Below, in pieces: positions 19,222 through 27,561 of a DNA stretch of 64,000 bases. The notes beneath the pieces were generated by a model. That model was not told where the DNA came from. It ran no database searches and saw only the letters and a program-made list of their open reading frames with translations. The stretch covers positions 84,027 through 148,026 of the forward strand of contig VUAW01000007.1 in assembly GCA_008711135.1 (NCBI GenBank), written 5' to 3'. Numbering within the stretch: the first letter of the stretch is position 1; each line of letters opens with the position of its first letter. The position numbers and the translations under genes are program-made. The stretch comes from Rhodobacteraceae bacterium LNNU 3342. Its GTDB lineage: Bacteria; Pseudomonadota; Alphaproteobacteria; Rhodobacterales; Rhodobacteraceae.

Positions 19222-19859
19222 GCGATCACGACGAGCGGATCATGCGCTTTCTCTACGCGCTCCGCTCGCGCGGGGTCACGGATGCTCGGGTCCTGATGGC
19301 GATGGAACGGATCGACCGCGGCGCCTTTGTCCGCGGCCTGTTCGCCGAACGCGCGTATGAAGACATGCCCCTCCCCATCGCCTGTGGCCAGACGATCAGC
19401 CAGCCCTCGGTCGTGGGGCTGATGACGCAGGCGCTGCAGCTCAGCCCTCGTGACAAGGTGCTGGAGATCGGGACCGGTTCGGGCTACCAAGCGGCGATCC
19501 TGTCGCTGCTGGCGCGGCGGGTCTACACGGTGGACCGGCACCGCCGCCTTGTGCGTGAGGCGGTCGAGCTTTTCAACACGCTGGGCCTGGCCAACATCAC
19601 CGCGCTGACCGCCGATGGCAGCTTTGGCCTGCCCGAACAGGCGCCCTTTGACCGGATCATCGTCACTGCCGCGGCCGAAGATCCGCCGGGTCCCCTGCTG
19701 AACCAGCTTCGCGTGGGCGGCATCATGGTCGTGCCTGTCGGGCAGTCGGATACGGTGCAGAGCCTGATAAAGGTGACCAAGACCGAAGACGGGCTGGACT
19801 ATGAGGAATTGCGGCCGGTGCGTTTCGTGCCGCTGCTTGAAGGTTTGGGGCAGGAATGA
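19218..19859 (+). CDS. pcm: Protein-L-isoaspartate O-methyltransferase
   Basis: Methylates L-isoaspartyl residues in damaged proteins, using S-adenosylmethionine. The 213-residue protein has the SAM motif [13 protein letters not shown] near residues 80-92 and the PCMT segment [16 protein letters not shown]. It overlaps surE by 4 bp. A 134-bp gap separates it from nlpD. Confidence 0.94.
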   Translation: MSDHDERIMRFLYALRSRGVTDARVLMAMERIDRGAFVRGLFAERAYEDMPLPIACGQTISQPSVVGLMTQALQLSPRDKVLEIGTGSGYQAAILSLLARRVYTVDRHRRLVREAVELFNTLGLANITALTADGSFGLPEQAPFDRIIVTAAAEDPPGPLLNQLRVGGIMVVPVGQSDTVQSLIKVTKTEDGLDYEELRPVRFVPLLEGLGQE

Positions 19860-19993
19860 CCTTTGCTGCGGCGCGGAACTGGACAGGGCCGTGATCCTGC
19901 GGCAAAACTGGCCCTGCCCGCGCGCCGGGCGGTTGCCAGTTGCCGCCCAGCGGTCAAAGCCCTCCGGGGCCTGTAAGAGTTGAAGGATAAGCC

Positions 19994-21193
19994 ATGCCGT
20001 TCCGCCTGCGTCTTCCGGTTCTTGTTGCCGCCTCTGCCCTTGCGCTTGCCGCCTGCGACGGCTCCGGACAGTGGACAGGTCCGCGCGACTGGGATCTTCG
20101 TGCGCCGGGGGCGGGGCTGAACACCTCAGACGCGGCGACGCAGGCGACGCTTGCGCGCCCGCAGCCTGACGCGCGCGGGGTGATCAGCTATCCTACCTAT
20201 CAGGTTGCAATCGCGGCGCCGGGGGACACGGTCGCCACGGTCGCAGCACGCATCGGGATCCCGGCGGACGAACTTGCCCGCCACAACGGCCTGCCCGCAG
20301 ACCTTGTGCTGCGCCAGGACGAGGTTCTGGTCCTGCCCCGGCAGGTGCCCACTGCGACGGCACCGGCCAGCACGGGCACGGGCACGGGCACGGGGCTGTC
20401 CACTGAGGCGATCGACATCACCACCCTTGCCGGCAGCGCAATCGACCGCGCTTCGGACTCCTCTGCGCCGCAGCCCGCGGCCGCGCCGGCCCCTTTGCCC
20501 GCCACAGGGCCAGAGCCGGTGCGCCATCAGGTGCGCCGTGGCGAAACCGCCTATTCCATCGCGCGGTCCTACAACGTCACGCCAAAGGCACTTGGTGAAT
20601 GGAACGGGCTGGGCCCCGATATGGTCGTGCGTGAGGGACAGTATCTGCTGATCCCGGTGGCGGATCAGGCTACCCGACAAACCGCTGCGGCAGCCCCGGT
20701 CACCACTACCGCGCCGGGCCAAGGGTCCACCACGCCGGTGCCTCCCAGCGCCGCGACGCCCCTGCCCGAACCGGCAGCCGCAACGCCCCCTGCGGCGCCA
20801 GCCTCGCCCGATCTGGGATCGCAGCGCACGGCGGCCTCTGCCAATGCCCGATTTGCCATGCCGGTCACCGGGCAGATCATTCGTGGCTATGAACCCAAGC
20901 GCAACGAAGGGATCGACATCGGCGCTCCTGCCGGGACAACCGTGGTGGCCGCCGCGGCGGGCACAGTGGCAGCTATCACCCGCGACACTGATCAGGTGCC
21001 GATCCTTGTCATTCGCCACAGCGGCAACCTGATGACCGTCTATGCCAACGTGGACAATATTGCTGTTGAACGGAACGAAACCGTGACCCGTGGCCAGCCC
21101 ATCGCCTCGGTCCGCGCGGGCAGCCCGTCCTTCCTGCATTTTGAGGTTCGCGACGGGTTCGACAGCGTGGATCCGATGCCCTACCTCCAGTAG
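19994..21193 (+). CDS. nlpD: NlpD-like LysM/M23 lipoprotein, probably a non-catalytic amidase activator
   Basis: A 399-residue lipoprotein: signal sequence with lipobox LAAC (C21), LysM domain 1 (about 73-116), a Ser/Thr/Pro/Gly linker, LysM domain 2 (about 176-220), a second Ala/Pro linker and a C-terminal M23 (LytM) domain from about 290. The first zinc-ligand motif HxGxD reads NEGID, so the essential histidine is missing, although LHFEVR is retained. That is the pattern of NlpD/EnvC proteins that activate cell-wall amidases at the septum. Gene order surE-pcm-nlpD supports the name. Confidence 0.85.
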   Translation: MPFRLRLPVLVAASALALAACDGSGQWTGPRDWDLRAPGAGLNTSDAATQATLARPQPDARGVISYPTYQVAIAAPGDTVATVAARIGIPADELARHNGLPADLVLRQDEVLVLPRQVPTATAPASTGTGTGTGLSTEAIDITTLAGSAIDRASDSSAPQPAAAPAPLPATGPEPVRHQVRRGETAYSIARSYNVTPKALGEWNGLGPDMVVREGQYLLIPVADQATRQTAAAAPVTTTAPGQGSTTPVPPSAATPLPEPAAATPPAAPASPDLGSQRTAASANARFAMPVTGQIIRGYEPKRNEGIDIGAPAGTTVVAAAAGTVAAITRDTDQVPILVIRHSGNLMTVYANVDNIAVERNETVTRGQPIASVRAGSPSFLHFEVRDGFDSVDPMPYLQ

Positions 21194-21197
21194 GGCA

Positions 21198-22034
21198 TCA
21201 GATCCGGACGCCGTGTCGTCCTGCAAGATCGGTGAAGAACTGCCATGCCACGCGGCCCGAACGAGCCCCGCGCGTGGCTTGCCACTCGATCGCCTCTGCC
21301 CGCAGCTGATCTTCGGGCAGGTGCAGATCGTGGGCCGCGCAGTAGCCGCGGATCATTTCCAGATATTCGTCCTGGCTGCAGGGGTGGAAGCCCAGCCACA
21401 GACCGAACCTATCCGACAGCGAGACCTTCTCCTCCACCGCCTCGGCCGGGTTGATCGCGCTTGACCGTTCATTCTCGATCATGTCGCGGGGCATCAGGTG
21501 GCGGCGGTTCGAAGTGGCGTAGAACAGCACGTTGTCGGGCCGCCCCTCGATCCCGCCATCAAGAACGGCCTTGAGCGACTTGTAATGCTGGTCGTCGTGG
21601 CTGAACGACAGGTCGTCGCAGAACAGCACGAACCGGGCATCTGCCCGCCGCAGGTGGTTCAGCAGCCGGCTGACGCTGGGCAGATCCTCGCGCTGCATTT
21701 CCACGATCTTGAGCGGAAGGCCACGCCGCAGAACTTCGGCATGCACGGCCTTTACCAGACTCGACTTGCCCATGCCGCGCGCGCCCCACAACAGGGCGTT
21801 GTTCGCCGGCAGGCCCTGCGCAAACCGCAGGGTGTTTTCCAGCAGCGTGTCCCGCGCCCGGTTCACACCGATCAGCAGCGACAGGTCGACATGCGCGACC
21901 TTTTCCACCGGGTCGAGCCGTTCAGGCCCAAGATGCCACACAAAGGCATCGGCCGAAAAATCCGGCGCCGGCAGCGGCGCGGGACTCAACCGTTCCAGCG
22001 CCTCGGCGATCCGGCGCAAGGTATCGTCACTCAT
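21198..22034 (-). CDS. DUF815 P-loop ATPase
   Basis: A 278-residue AAA-like ATPase of the DUF815 family. Walker A GARGMGKSS lies near residues 83-91, and VLFCDDLSF acts as Walker B near 136-144. The role of the family is unknown. The gene starts within the last codons of tatC (4-bp overlap) and is convergent with nlpD, with stops 4 bp apart. Cotranscription with tatABC is implied, though a functional link to Tat export is not established. Confidence 0.85.
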   Translation of the reverse strand: MSDDTLRRIAEALERLSPAPLPAPDFSADAFVWHLGPERLDPVEKVAHVDLSLLIGVNRARDTLLENTLRFAQGLPANNALLWGARGMGKSSLVKAVHAEVLRRGLPLKIVEMQREDLPSVSRLLNHLRRADARFVLFCDDLSFSHDDQHYKSLKAVLDGGIEGRPDNVLFYATSNRRHLMPRDMIENERSSAINPAEAVEEKVSLSDRFGLWLGFHPCSQDEYLEMIRGYCAAHDLHLPEDQLRAEAIEWQATRGARSGRVAWQFFTDLAGRHGVRI

Positions 22035-22900
22035 GCATCGGCCTCGTCGTCGTCCAGCAGGCCTTGGGCGCGAAGATCGGCGTTCCGCTTCTTCTCAACC
22101 CGGCGGACGAGCAGGATCGAAATCTCGTAAAGGCCGTAGACCACCACGAACAGGATCACCTGAGAGATCACGTCCGGCGGCGTGACAACAGCTGCCAGCA
22201 CCAGGATCCCCACCACCGCGTATCGCCGCGTATCAGCGAGCCCGCGGGCGGAAACCAGCCCCGCCTTACCCATCAGCGTCAGCAGCACCGGCAACTGGAA
22301 GCACAGCCCGAAGGCAAAGATGAACTTGAGCGACAGATCGAGCGATTCCCGCACCGATCCAAGAAACACAGTCGACAGTTCCTGCGAGGCCGGAGTTTCG
22401 GCCACGGTTCCCACCTCGCCCCCGGTCAGAATCGTTGCCAGCGCCGGGATCGCGTCCGAGAATCCGATGAAGAAGTTCATCGCCATCGGCGTGACGACGT
22501 AATGGGCAAACGCCGCGCCCATCAGGAACAGCAACGGCGAGGAGATGATGAACGGCAGGAACGCGTTCTTTTCCGATTTGTACAGACCCGGCGCCACGAA
22601 CCTCCAAAGCTGATGCGCGATCACCGGAAACGCCAGCGCGAAGCCGCCGATGAACGAGATCCGTACAAGGACGAAGAATTTTTCCTGCGGCGCGGTGAAG
22701 ATCAGGCGGGGGTCTTCGCCACGGGCGCGCAGGACCTCTGCAATCGGCTCTGACAGGAACTGCAGAAGCGGTTCGGCCACGATGAAGCACAGGATCATCC
22801 CCACCGCGAAGGCAAGGATCGATCGAATCAAACGGGTCCTCAGCTCGGCCAAGTGCTCGATTAGGGGCGCGCTCGTGTCGTCGATGTCGTCGCCCTTCAT
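22031..22900 (-). CDS. tatC: Twin-arginine translocase subunit TatC
   Basis: The multispanning receptor that binds twin-arginine signal peptides. The 289-residue protein has six hydrophobic spans. The N-terminal LIEHLAELRTRLIRS and the conserved RISFIGGFALAFPVIAHQLWRF region are visible, with an acidic C-terminal tail. It is longer than E. coli TatC because of an insertion at about 150-185, a common alphaproteobacterial feature. It overlaps tatB by 4 bp. Confidence 0.96.
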   Translation of the reverse strand: MKGDDIDDTSAPLIEHLAELRTRLIRSILAFAVGMILCFIVAEPLLQFLSEPIAEVLRARGEDPRLIFTAPQEKFFVLVRISFIGGFALAFPVIAHQLWRFVAPGLYKSEKNAFLPFIISSPLLFLMGAAFAHYVVTPMAMNFFIGFSDAIPALATILTGGEVGTVAETPASQELSTVFLGSVRESLDLSLKFIFAFGLCFQLPVLLTLMGKAGLVSARGLADTRRYAVVGILVLAAVVTPPDVISQVILFVVVYGLYEISILLVRRVEKKRNADLRAQGLLDDDEADA

Positions 22901-23364
22901 GAATCACCCTTTGCTTCGCCGCTGGCGGGGGGCTGTACCGCGGCCTCGGCACGTTTGGCGGCCTGGTCGGCGGCCAACTTGGCCGTGGCAGCGGCCGTAT
23001 CGTTCTTGGGGGCGGCAGCGGTTTTGGGCGCGGCAGGACCGGCATCGCGCTTGCCCGGGGCGTCCGGGTCCTTGGGCCAGGTGCGTGAGGGATCGGCCTT
23101 GCGCAGGTCCTTGACGGCGTCGTCGATACTGTCGAGCCCCATCGCCTTGCCCGATGTCATGTTCCGAAGGTCGCGCGTCACCTCGCGCACCCCGGCCTGG
23201 TCGGCAGCGTCGTCCATGGCGCGCTGGAACTCACGCGCCATGCCCCGCATCTTTCCGGTGATCTGGCCTAGCTTGCGAAACATGATCGGCAGGTCCTTGG
23301 GCCCCACCACGATCAACGCCACGATTCCGATGACCAGAAGCTCGGTCCAGCCAATGTCCAGCAT
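22897..23364 (-). CDS. tatB: Twin-arginine translocase subunit TatB
   Basis: A 155-residue protein with one N-terminal membrane helix (MLDIGWTELLVIGIVALIVV region), the hinge GPKDLP and an amphipathic helix, then a long Ala/Lys/Pro-rich cytoplasmic tail ending GEAKGDS. This is the TatB arrangement rather than TatA because of the MLDIGWTE start and long tail. It sits 42 bp downstream of tatA and overlaps tatC. Confidence 0.93.
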   Translation of the reverse strand: MLDIGWTELLVIGIVALIVVGPKDLPIMFRKLGQITGKMRGMAREFQRAMDDAADQAGVREVTRDLRNMTSGKAMGLDSIDDAVKDLRKADPSRTWPKDPDAPGKRDAGPAAPKTAAAPKNDTAAATAKLAADQAAKRAEAAVQPPASGEAKGDS

Positions 23365-23406
23365 GGAGGTCTATCCTTCAGCGGCCCAGCGGGCCTAGGG
23401 CCGGTA

Positions 23407-23631
23407 TCAGACCTTGTCCTTGCCGGTTTGCGCATCGACATGGGGCGTGACATCGCGTGCCGTTTCCAGGCTGCGGTCGTCATCTTCGTTCGCATCCTTC
23501 ACGCCTTTCTTGAAGGCGGTGATGCCCTTGCCGACCTCGCCCATCAGGCTGCTGATCTTGCCGCGCCCGAACAGCACAAGCACGACAACCGCAATCAGGA
23601 GAAGGCCGGGAAGACCGATATTGTTGAGCAT
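23407..23631 (-). CDS. tatA: Twin-arginine translocase subunit TatA
   Basis: The 74-residue pore-forming subunit, with one N-terminal helix (LPGLLLIAVVVLVLF), the FGRGK hinge (residues 21-25), an amphipathic helix and an acidic tail (ANEDDD). It is the first gene of tatA-tatB-tatC-DUF815 on the minus strand. The 90-bp gap to the ABC ATPase gene upstream probably carries its promoter. Confidence 0.93.
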   Translation of the reverse strand: MLNNIGLPGLLLIAVVVLVLFGRGKISSLMGEVGKGITAFKKGVKDANEDDDRSLETARDVTPHVDAQTGKDKV

Positions 23632-23721
23632 GGGGTTACTCCCTTACGCCGCCCACGACTGACAGGCGGTCTTGTCAATTCACACCCACATTTATTGGGA
23701 ACCGGGACAGGATCAAAGCCC

Positions 23722-24834
23722 TTATCCTTCACTTTTGCGGGTTTTTGACTCTGCCCCCGCGTAGGAGGGGAAAACGAAGCAGCGGTCGCGTCGAAGCATC
23801 AGCCAGAGCGGCGTTCCCGCGCGCGGCAGAAAGACGCCGGGAACCGTGGCCCGCAGGATCGATCCGTCGAAGTCCATCCGGAATTCGACAAGGCTTTCGC
23901 GGCCCATGTAGCGGGCGCGGATCACGCTTCCCCGTGCGGCCTGCCCGTCCTGCGCGGTGGGATTCGGGCCCCGGCCAGCGCGGTCGAAGTCGATCTTGAG
24001 GTGCTGGGGCCGGATGATGATGTCGACCTGCGTCGCATCCGGAAGGCCGGGGGTCAGGAATTCGCCGAACGGGGTGTCCGTCAGCGCGCCGTGGACGCAG
24101 CCCTGGATCACGTTGATGTCGGAAAAGAACGCCGCCGCAGCCCGGTCAACCGGGTTGTTATAGATGTTGTAGGGCGCCCCCTGCTGGACGATCCGCCCCT
24201 TGCGCATCAGGGCGATTTCATCCGCCATGCGCATTGCCTCGTCAGGTTCGTGGGTGACCAGCAGCACCGCCGTCCCCGCCTCCTTGAGAACGTCGAGCGT
24301 GGCATCACGAATGTCGTCGCGCAGCCGTTCGTCAAGGCCGGAGAACGGTTCGTCCATCAGCATGACCCGCGGACGTGGCGCAAGCGCCCGCGCCAGTGCG
24401 ACGCGCTGCTGTTCCCCGCCTGAAAGTTCGTGGGGATACTTGTTGCCAAAGGTGGGCAGGTTCACCCGCTCCAGCAACTCGCCCACCCGGCGGATCTTTT
24501 CCTGGCGGGTGCCGGTCAGGCCAAAGGCCACGTTTTCCGCCACGCTCAGGTGCGGGAACAGGGCGAAGTCCTGGAACATGAGGCCAACGCCCCGGCTTTC
24601 AGCCGGAACATGGTGCACATCATCGGACAGAACCGTACCATCCACCAGCACCGCGCCTGCATCTTGCCGGTCTACCCCGGCCACGATCCGCAGCGTCGTG
24701 GACTTGCCGCAGCCCGACGGGCCCAGCAGGCAGGTCACCTGCCCCGGCGCGACCGTCAGTGAAACGTCATCCACCACCGTCGTCCCGCCGAACCGGCGGG
24801 ACAGGTTTCGTAATTCAAGCCGTGGAACCTCCAC
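23722..24834 (-). CDS. ABC transporter ATP-binding protein, ferric-iron/FbpC-like
   Basis: A 370-residue nucleotide-binding subunit: Walker A GPSGCGKST (38-46), Q-loop, signature LSGGEQQR (137-144), Walker B VMLMDEP (157-163) and a C-terminal TOBE-type domain (VDIIIRPQHLKID near residue 275). The architecture matches the CysA/FbpC/PotA group, and the sequence feels closest to iron-import FbpC. The start is GTG at 24834, with GGGAG upstream. No permease or binding protein is nearby; it is coupled instead to an SDR gene 17 bp upstream. Confidence 0.8.
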   Translation of the reverse strand: MEVPRLELRNLSRRFGGTTVVDDVSLTVAPGQVTCLLGPSGCGKSTTLRIVAGVDRQDAGAVLVDGTVLSDDVHHVPAESRGVGLMFQDFALFPHLSVAENVAFGLTGTRQEKIRRVGELLERVNLPTFGNKYPHELSGGEQQRVALARALAPRPRVMLMDEPFSGLDERLRDDIRDATLDVLKEAGTAVLLVTHEPDEAMRMADEIALMRKGRIVQQGAPYNIYNNPVDRAAAAFFSDINVIQGCVHGALTDTPFGEFLTPGLPDATQVDIIIRPQHLKIDFDRAGRGPNPTAQDGQAARGSVIRARYMGRESLVEFRMDFDGSILRATVPGVFLPRAGTPLWLMLRRDRCFVFPSYAGAESKTRKSEG

Positions 24835-24851
24835 GCGATACTCCCGGGCCG

Positions 24852-25631
24852 TCAAAGCGTCGTGTTGGTCGCGCCGCCATCCAGAAGGATGTTCTGCCCT
24901 ACGATGAAGCCAGCGTGTTGCGAACAGAGGAAGGCGCACATCGCCCCGAATTCCGCCGCCGTTCCGTAACGCCGAACGGGAATCGTCGCTTCACGGCGGG
25001 CGCGCGCCTCGTCCAAGGCGATCCCTTCGGACTGGGCTACGCCGTTGTCGAGCGAAATGGCGCGATCGGTGGCATGGATGCCAGGCAGCATGTTGTTGAT
25101 CGTCACGCCGCTGTGCGCAACCTGCCGCGAAGTGCCCGCGACATAGCCGGTCAGCCCGGCCCGGGCGGAGTTTGACAGCCCAAGAACCGGGATCGGCGAC
25201 TTCACTGATTGCGAGGTGATGTTGACGACACGACCCCAGCCCCGCTCCATCATTCCGGGCAGGCAGGCCTTCATCAGCGCGATCGGGGTCAGCATGTTGG
25301 CGTCCAGGGCACGGATGAAATCATCGCGGTCCCAGTCGCTCCACATGCCCGGGGGCGGGCCGCCGGCGTTGGTCACAAGGATGTCAAGCGTGCCTGCCGC
25401 CTCCAGCACCTGGGCGCGGCCGGCTTCGGTGGTGATGTCAGCGGCGATAGCAGTCACCTCGACCCCATGGCGGGCGCGGATCGCTTCGGCGGCCTCTTGC
25501 AGGGGACCTTCGCTGCGGGCGTTCATCACCAGGTTTACGCCTGCTTCGGCCAGCGCCTCGGCGCAGCCGCGCCCCAGCCCCTTGCTCGATGCGCAGACGA
25601 GAGCGCGCTTGCCGCGAATTCCAAGATCCAT
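24852..25631 (-). CDS. SDR-family protein with a non-canonical active site
   Basis: A 259-residue short-chain dehydrogenase: cofactor motif CASSKGLGRG (13-22), NAGG near residue 90, and the FabG-like C-terminus GQNILLDGG. The expected Y-x3-K is replaced by LSNSARAG, so both Tyr and Lys are missing although the serine (NITSQS) remains. A group of FabG-like proteins shares this substitution; its chemistry is unclear. It starts 65 bp after a strong terminator, and the ABC ATPase gene follows 17 bp later. Confidence 0.8.
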   Translation of the reverse strand: MDLGIRGKRALVCASSKGLGRGCAEALAEAGVNLVMNARSEGPLQEAAEAIRARHGVEVTAIAADITTEAGRAQVLEAAGTLDILVTNAGGPPPGMWSDWDRDDFIRALDANMLTPIALMKACLPGMMERGWGRVVNITSQSVKSPIPVLGLSNSARAGLTGYVAGTSRQVAHSGVTINNMLPGIHATDRAISLDNGVAQSEGIALDEARARREATIPVRRYGTAAEFGAMCAFLCSQHAGFIVGQNILLDGGATNTTL

Positions 25632-25695
25632 CCGTCCCCTCCATGTTCCGGTCGCCCTTGCCTAGCCCGGACAGGACCGCTGTGAAAGAGGGGAA

Positions 25696-25726
25696 TAAAA
25701 AAGCGCCCGACCTATGGGCCGGGCGC
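25696..25726 (-). terminator. Strong intrinsic terminator (minus strand)
   Basis: On the minus strand GCGCCCGGCCC and GGTCGGGCGC form a stem of seven outer and two inner pairs with one mismatch, followed by TTTTTTATT. It is about 140 bp beyond the YHS gene stop and about 65 bp before the SDR start, so it ends either the YHS transcript or a separate small RNA. Confidence 0.8.
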
Positions 25727-25806
25727 CAGTCGCGGAACGAGGGACAGTGAAATGAAACACGAATGTTCCGTACTCGCGTTTCCTTCACACAAGTTAGGGC
25801 ACCAGA
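25696..25806 (-). ncRNA. Candidate small RNA or attenuated leader, about 110 nt
   Basis: A promoter-like pair TTCACA (25835-25840) and TGTAAT (25813-25818), each 5 of 6 matches with 16-bp spacing, would start RNA near 25806. A GC stem and U6 tract end it at 25696. Inside, GAAACGCGA can pair with TCGTGTTTC as a 9-bp helix with one G-U pair. No start codon opens a reading frame. It may be a free small RNA, or a regulated leader of the SDR-ABC operon. I cannot name a family. Confidence 0.4.
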
Positions 25807-25812
25807 AGCGAG

Positions 25813-25840
25813 ATTACAGCCCCCGTCGCGAATCTGTGAA
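25813..25840 (-). promoter_or_regulatory. Candidate promoter of the small RNA
   Basis: TTCACA and TGTAAT on the minus strand, 16 bp apart, immediately downstream of the YHS gene. It is one of the better sigma-70-type matches in the window's intergenic DNA. Confidence 0.45.
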
Positions 25841-25867
25841 TAAGTTGAACGCAAGAGGCCTGCGGTT

Positions 25868-26329
25868 TTATTTCCCGATGAGTGGCCAATTGGCCGCAGC
25901 CTGGCTCAGCAACCGCGAATCCGCACGCCAGAGGCTTCGGGCATCCTCGGACATGCTGAGGTAAAGTCGCCCCTCGTGGATCACCCAAATCTCCGGGTTG
26001 CCGGGAACGGCCTGCCCCTGCGCAAGCCCCACGACGCAATAGCCGCCGAACTGGGGGAAGTAGGCCATGGGATTTGCTTCGAACTGCGCCAAGTTGGCCT
26101 GCGACGTGAAAAGCCACGTCGCGCCCCGCCAGCGAAGCGCATGGTCGGCGCTTCCCTTTGCCGCCCGGCCCTCGGTGAAATAGGCGACAGGATCATACCC
26201 TGCGATCGCCACGCCCCCCGGCGCATGGACCGTGCGGTTCTTGGCATCCGCAGCCGTGGCCACGCACGTCACGAAGGGCAGCGAAAGCGCCATGAAAAGA
26301 ACCAGAAGGGCGGGACGCAAGAGGGGCAC
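25868..26329 (-). CDS. Exported YHS-domain protein
   Basis: A 153-residue protein with an N-terminal signal peptide (cleavage near TAA-D at about residue 27) and one YHS domain: IAGYDPVAYFTEGRA, WLFTSQANLAQFEANP and FGGYCVVGLAQG. Such periplasmic YHS proteins are common in alphaproteobacteria and may bind metal or haem, but no function is fixed. The start is GTG at 26329, preceded by GGAG. Confidence 0.8.
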   Translation of the reverse strand: MPLLRPALLVLFMALSLPFVTCVATAADAKNRTVHAPGGVAIAGYDPVAYFTEGRAAKGSADHALRWRGATWLFTSQANLAQFEANPMAYFPQFGGYCVVGLAQGQAVPGNPEIWVIHEGRLYLSMSEDARSLWRADSRLLSQAAANWPLIGK

Positions 26330-26442
26330 GGCGGGGCTCCGATGACAGCTGTGCTAGACAGATGGCCCAAAGCGCGACGCGGGGGAAGCACCCTCCCGCA
26401 AGCGTGAAGCGGCGTCAGCGCAGCGTGCGCAGGCCGCCCCTG

Positions 26443-27225
26443 TCATGCCGGCACCCGCCCGGCCGCATAGAGCGCGACCGCCGCGGCATTGGAGACGTTG
26501 AGCGAACCAAAAGCGCCCGCGAAAGGAATGCGGACAAGGTGATCGCAAAGCTCGCGCGTGCGGTCGCGCAGGCCCGGCCCCTCTGCGCCCAGCACAAGAC
26601 CAAGGGGACGCCCGCCCGCCCCGGCCACCGCCGCGTCCAGCGTCAGCTCCGCCTCTCCGTCGAGGCCAAGCAGCAAGTAGCCCATGTCCTTCAACGCCAG
26701 CATCGAATCGCCAAGGTTCTTGACCCGCAGATAGGGCTGGCGTTCCAGCGCGCCGCTCGCGGTCTTGGCCAGCGCCCCGGTTTCGGGGGCGGAATGACGC
26801 GCGGGCGCGATCACGGCACGGGCGCCGAACACCTCGGCCGACCGCAGGATTGCTCCCACGTTATGCGGGTCCGTCACCCGGTCAAGCAGCACCACCAGCG
26901 GCGCGCCCGCGCCCGAAATGGCCAGATCCTCCAGCCTGCCCCATTGCAGCGGGCGGCATTCCAGCGCCGCCCCCTGATGGACAGAGCCCGCGTCGATCGG
27001 CACGTCGAACTTGCGGGGGTCCACGATTTCCGGCGTCATGCCGCTGGCGGCGATGGCATCGGCAAGCTTGTCGGCAGCATTCTTCGTGACCACCAGCCGC
27101 AGCCGGTCGCGCGCCGGATTCGACAGCGCGTCGCGCACTGCATGCAGCCCGAACAGCCAAACGGTTTCCGCAGCCGCGGCACGTTTGGCGCGTTCCTTAT
27201 CGATCACCCAGGTCGGTTTTTTCAT
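26443..27225 (-). CDS. rlmB: RlmB-type SPOUT 2'-O-ribose RNA methyltransferase
   Basis: A 260-residue TrmH/SpoU-family protein. The N-terminal substrate-binding domain has WLFGLHAVRDAL (about 24-35). The SPOUT catalytic domain carries LLDRVTDPHNVGAILRSAE, LVLGAEGPGL and IPFAGAFGSLNVSNAAAVALY, the three knot motifs with the SAM site. RlmB methylates G2251 of 23S rRNA in E. coli; substrate identity here is inferred. It is divergent from tRNA-Tyr. Confidence 0.85.
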   Translation of the reverse strand: MKKPTWVIDKERAKRAAAAETVWLFGLHAVRDALSNPARDRLRLVVTKNAADKLADAIAASGMTPEIVDPRKFDVPIDAGSVHQGAALECRPLQWGRLEDLAISGAGAPLVVLLDRVTDPHNVGAILRSAEVFGARAVIAPARHSAPETGALAKTASGALERQPYLRVKNLGDSMLALKDMGYLLLGLDGEAELTLDAAVAGAGGRPLGLVLGAEGPGLRDRTRELCDHLVRIPFAGAFGSLNVSNAAAVALYAAGRVPA

Positions 27226-27316
27226 CTTGTCCCCGTATTCATCGTTAAAGAATGGAACCTGCCCGCGACACGCGCAAGCTGTTTCACCCTGATGCTGCTT
27301 GGTGCCGATTTTCGTC

Positions 27317-27345
27317 TTGACGGGGTCACGGGGCTTCGGTAATCA
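27317..27345 (+). promoter_or_regulatory. Candidate tRNA-Tyr promoter
   Basis: TTGACG (27317-27322; 5 of 6) and TAATCA (27340-27345; weak) are 17 bp apart, which would start transcription near 27352, six bases before the mature tRNA. Confidence 0.4.
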
Positions 27346-27357
27346 CCCGCCAGCGTC

Positions 27358-27441
27358 GGGCGACGTGCTGCAAGGTGCGGCAGCGGACTGTAACTCCGCC
27401 GGGGAGACCCATGCCTGGTTCGATTCCAGGGTCGCCCACCA
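27358..27441 (+). tRNA. tRNA-Tyr (GTA)
   Basis: An 84-nt class II tRNA including encoded CCA. The acceptor GGGCGAC pairs with GTCGCCC. The D-stem is GCTG/CGGC with a GG-containing loop, and the anticodon stem GCGGA/TCCGC encloses CTGTAAC with anticodon GTA. A long variable arm (GGG-GAGA-CCC) and a T-arm CCTGG-TTCGATT-CCAGG follow. The long variable arm and GTA anticodon identify tyrosine. The 3' end can form an extra hairpin with its trailer (CACCACT 27437-27443 with AGTGGTG 27452-27458), possibly relevant to 3' processing. Confidence 0.95.
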
Positions 27442-27561
27442 CTCCCCTCAAAGTGGTGTTCATATGGGCTGCAGGTCCATTTTGCGTCTTTTTCTGACGT
27501 GAAAACTGCTTATGATCGCGCGCATATCTGAGTGCATTTTCATAACCAGGGACATTGGTAA

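Noticed and set aside
20126..21226. 366-codon open frame opposite nlpD
   Set aside because: Gly/Arg-rich shadow frame with no motif; nlpD on the other strand has a lipobox, two LysM domains and an M23 domain.
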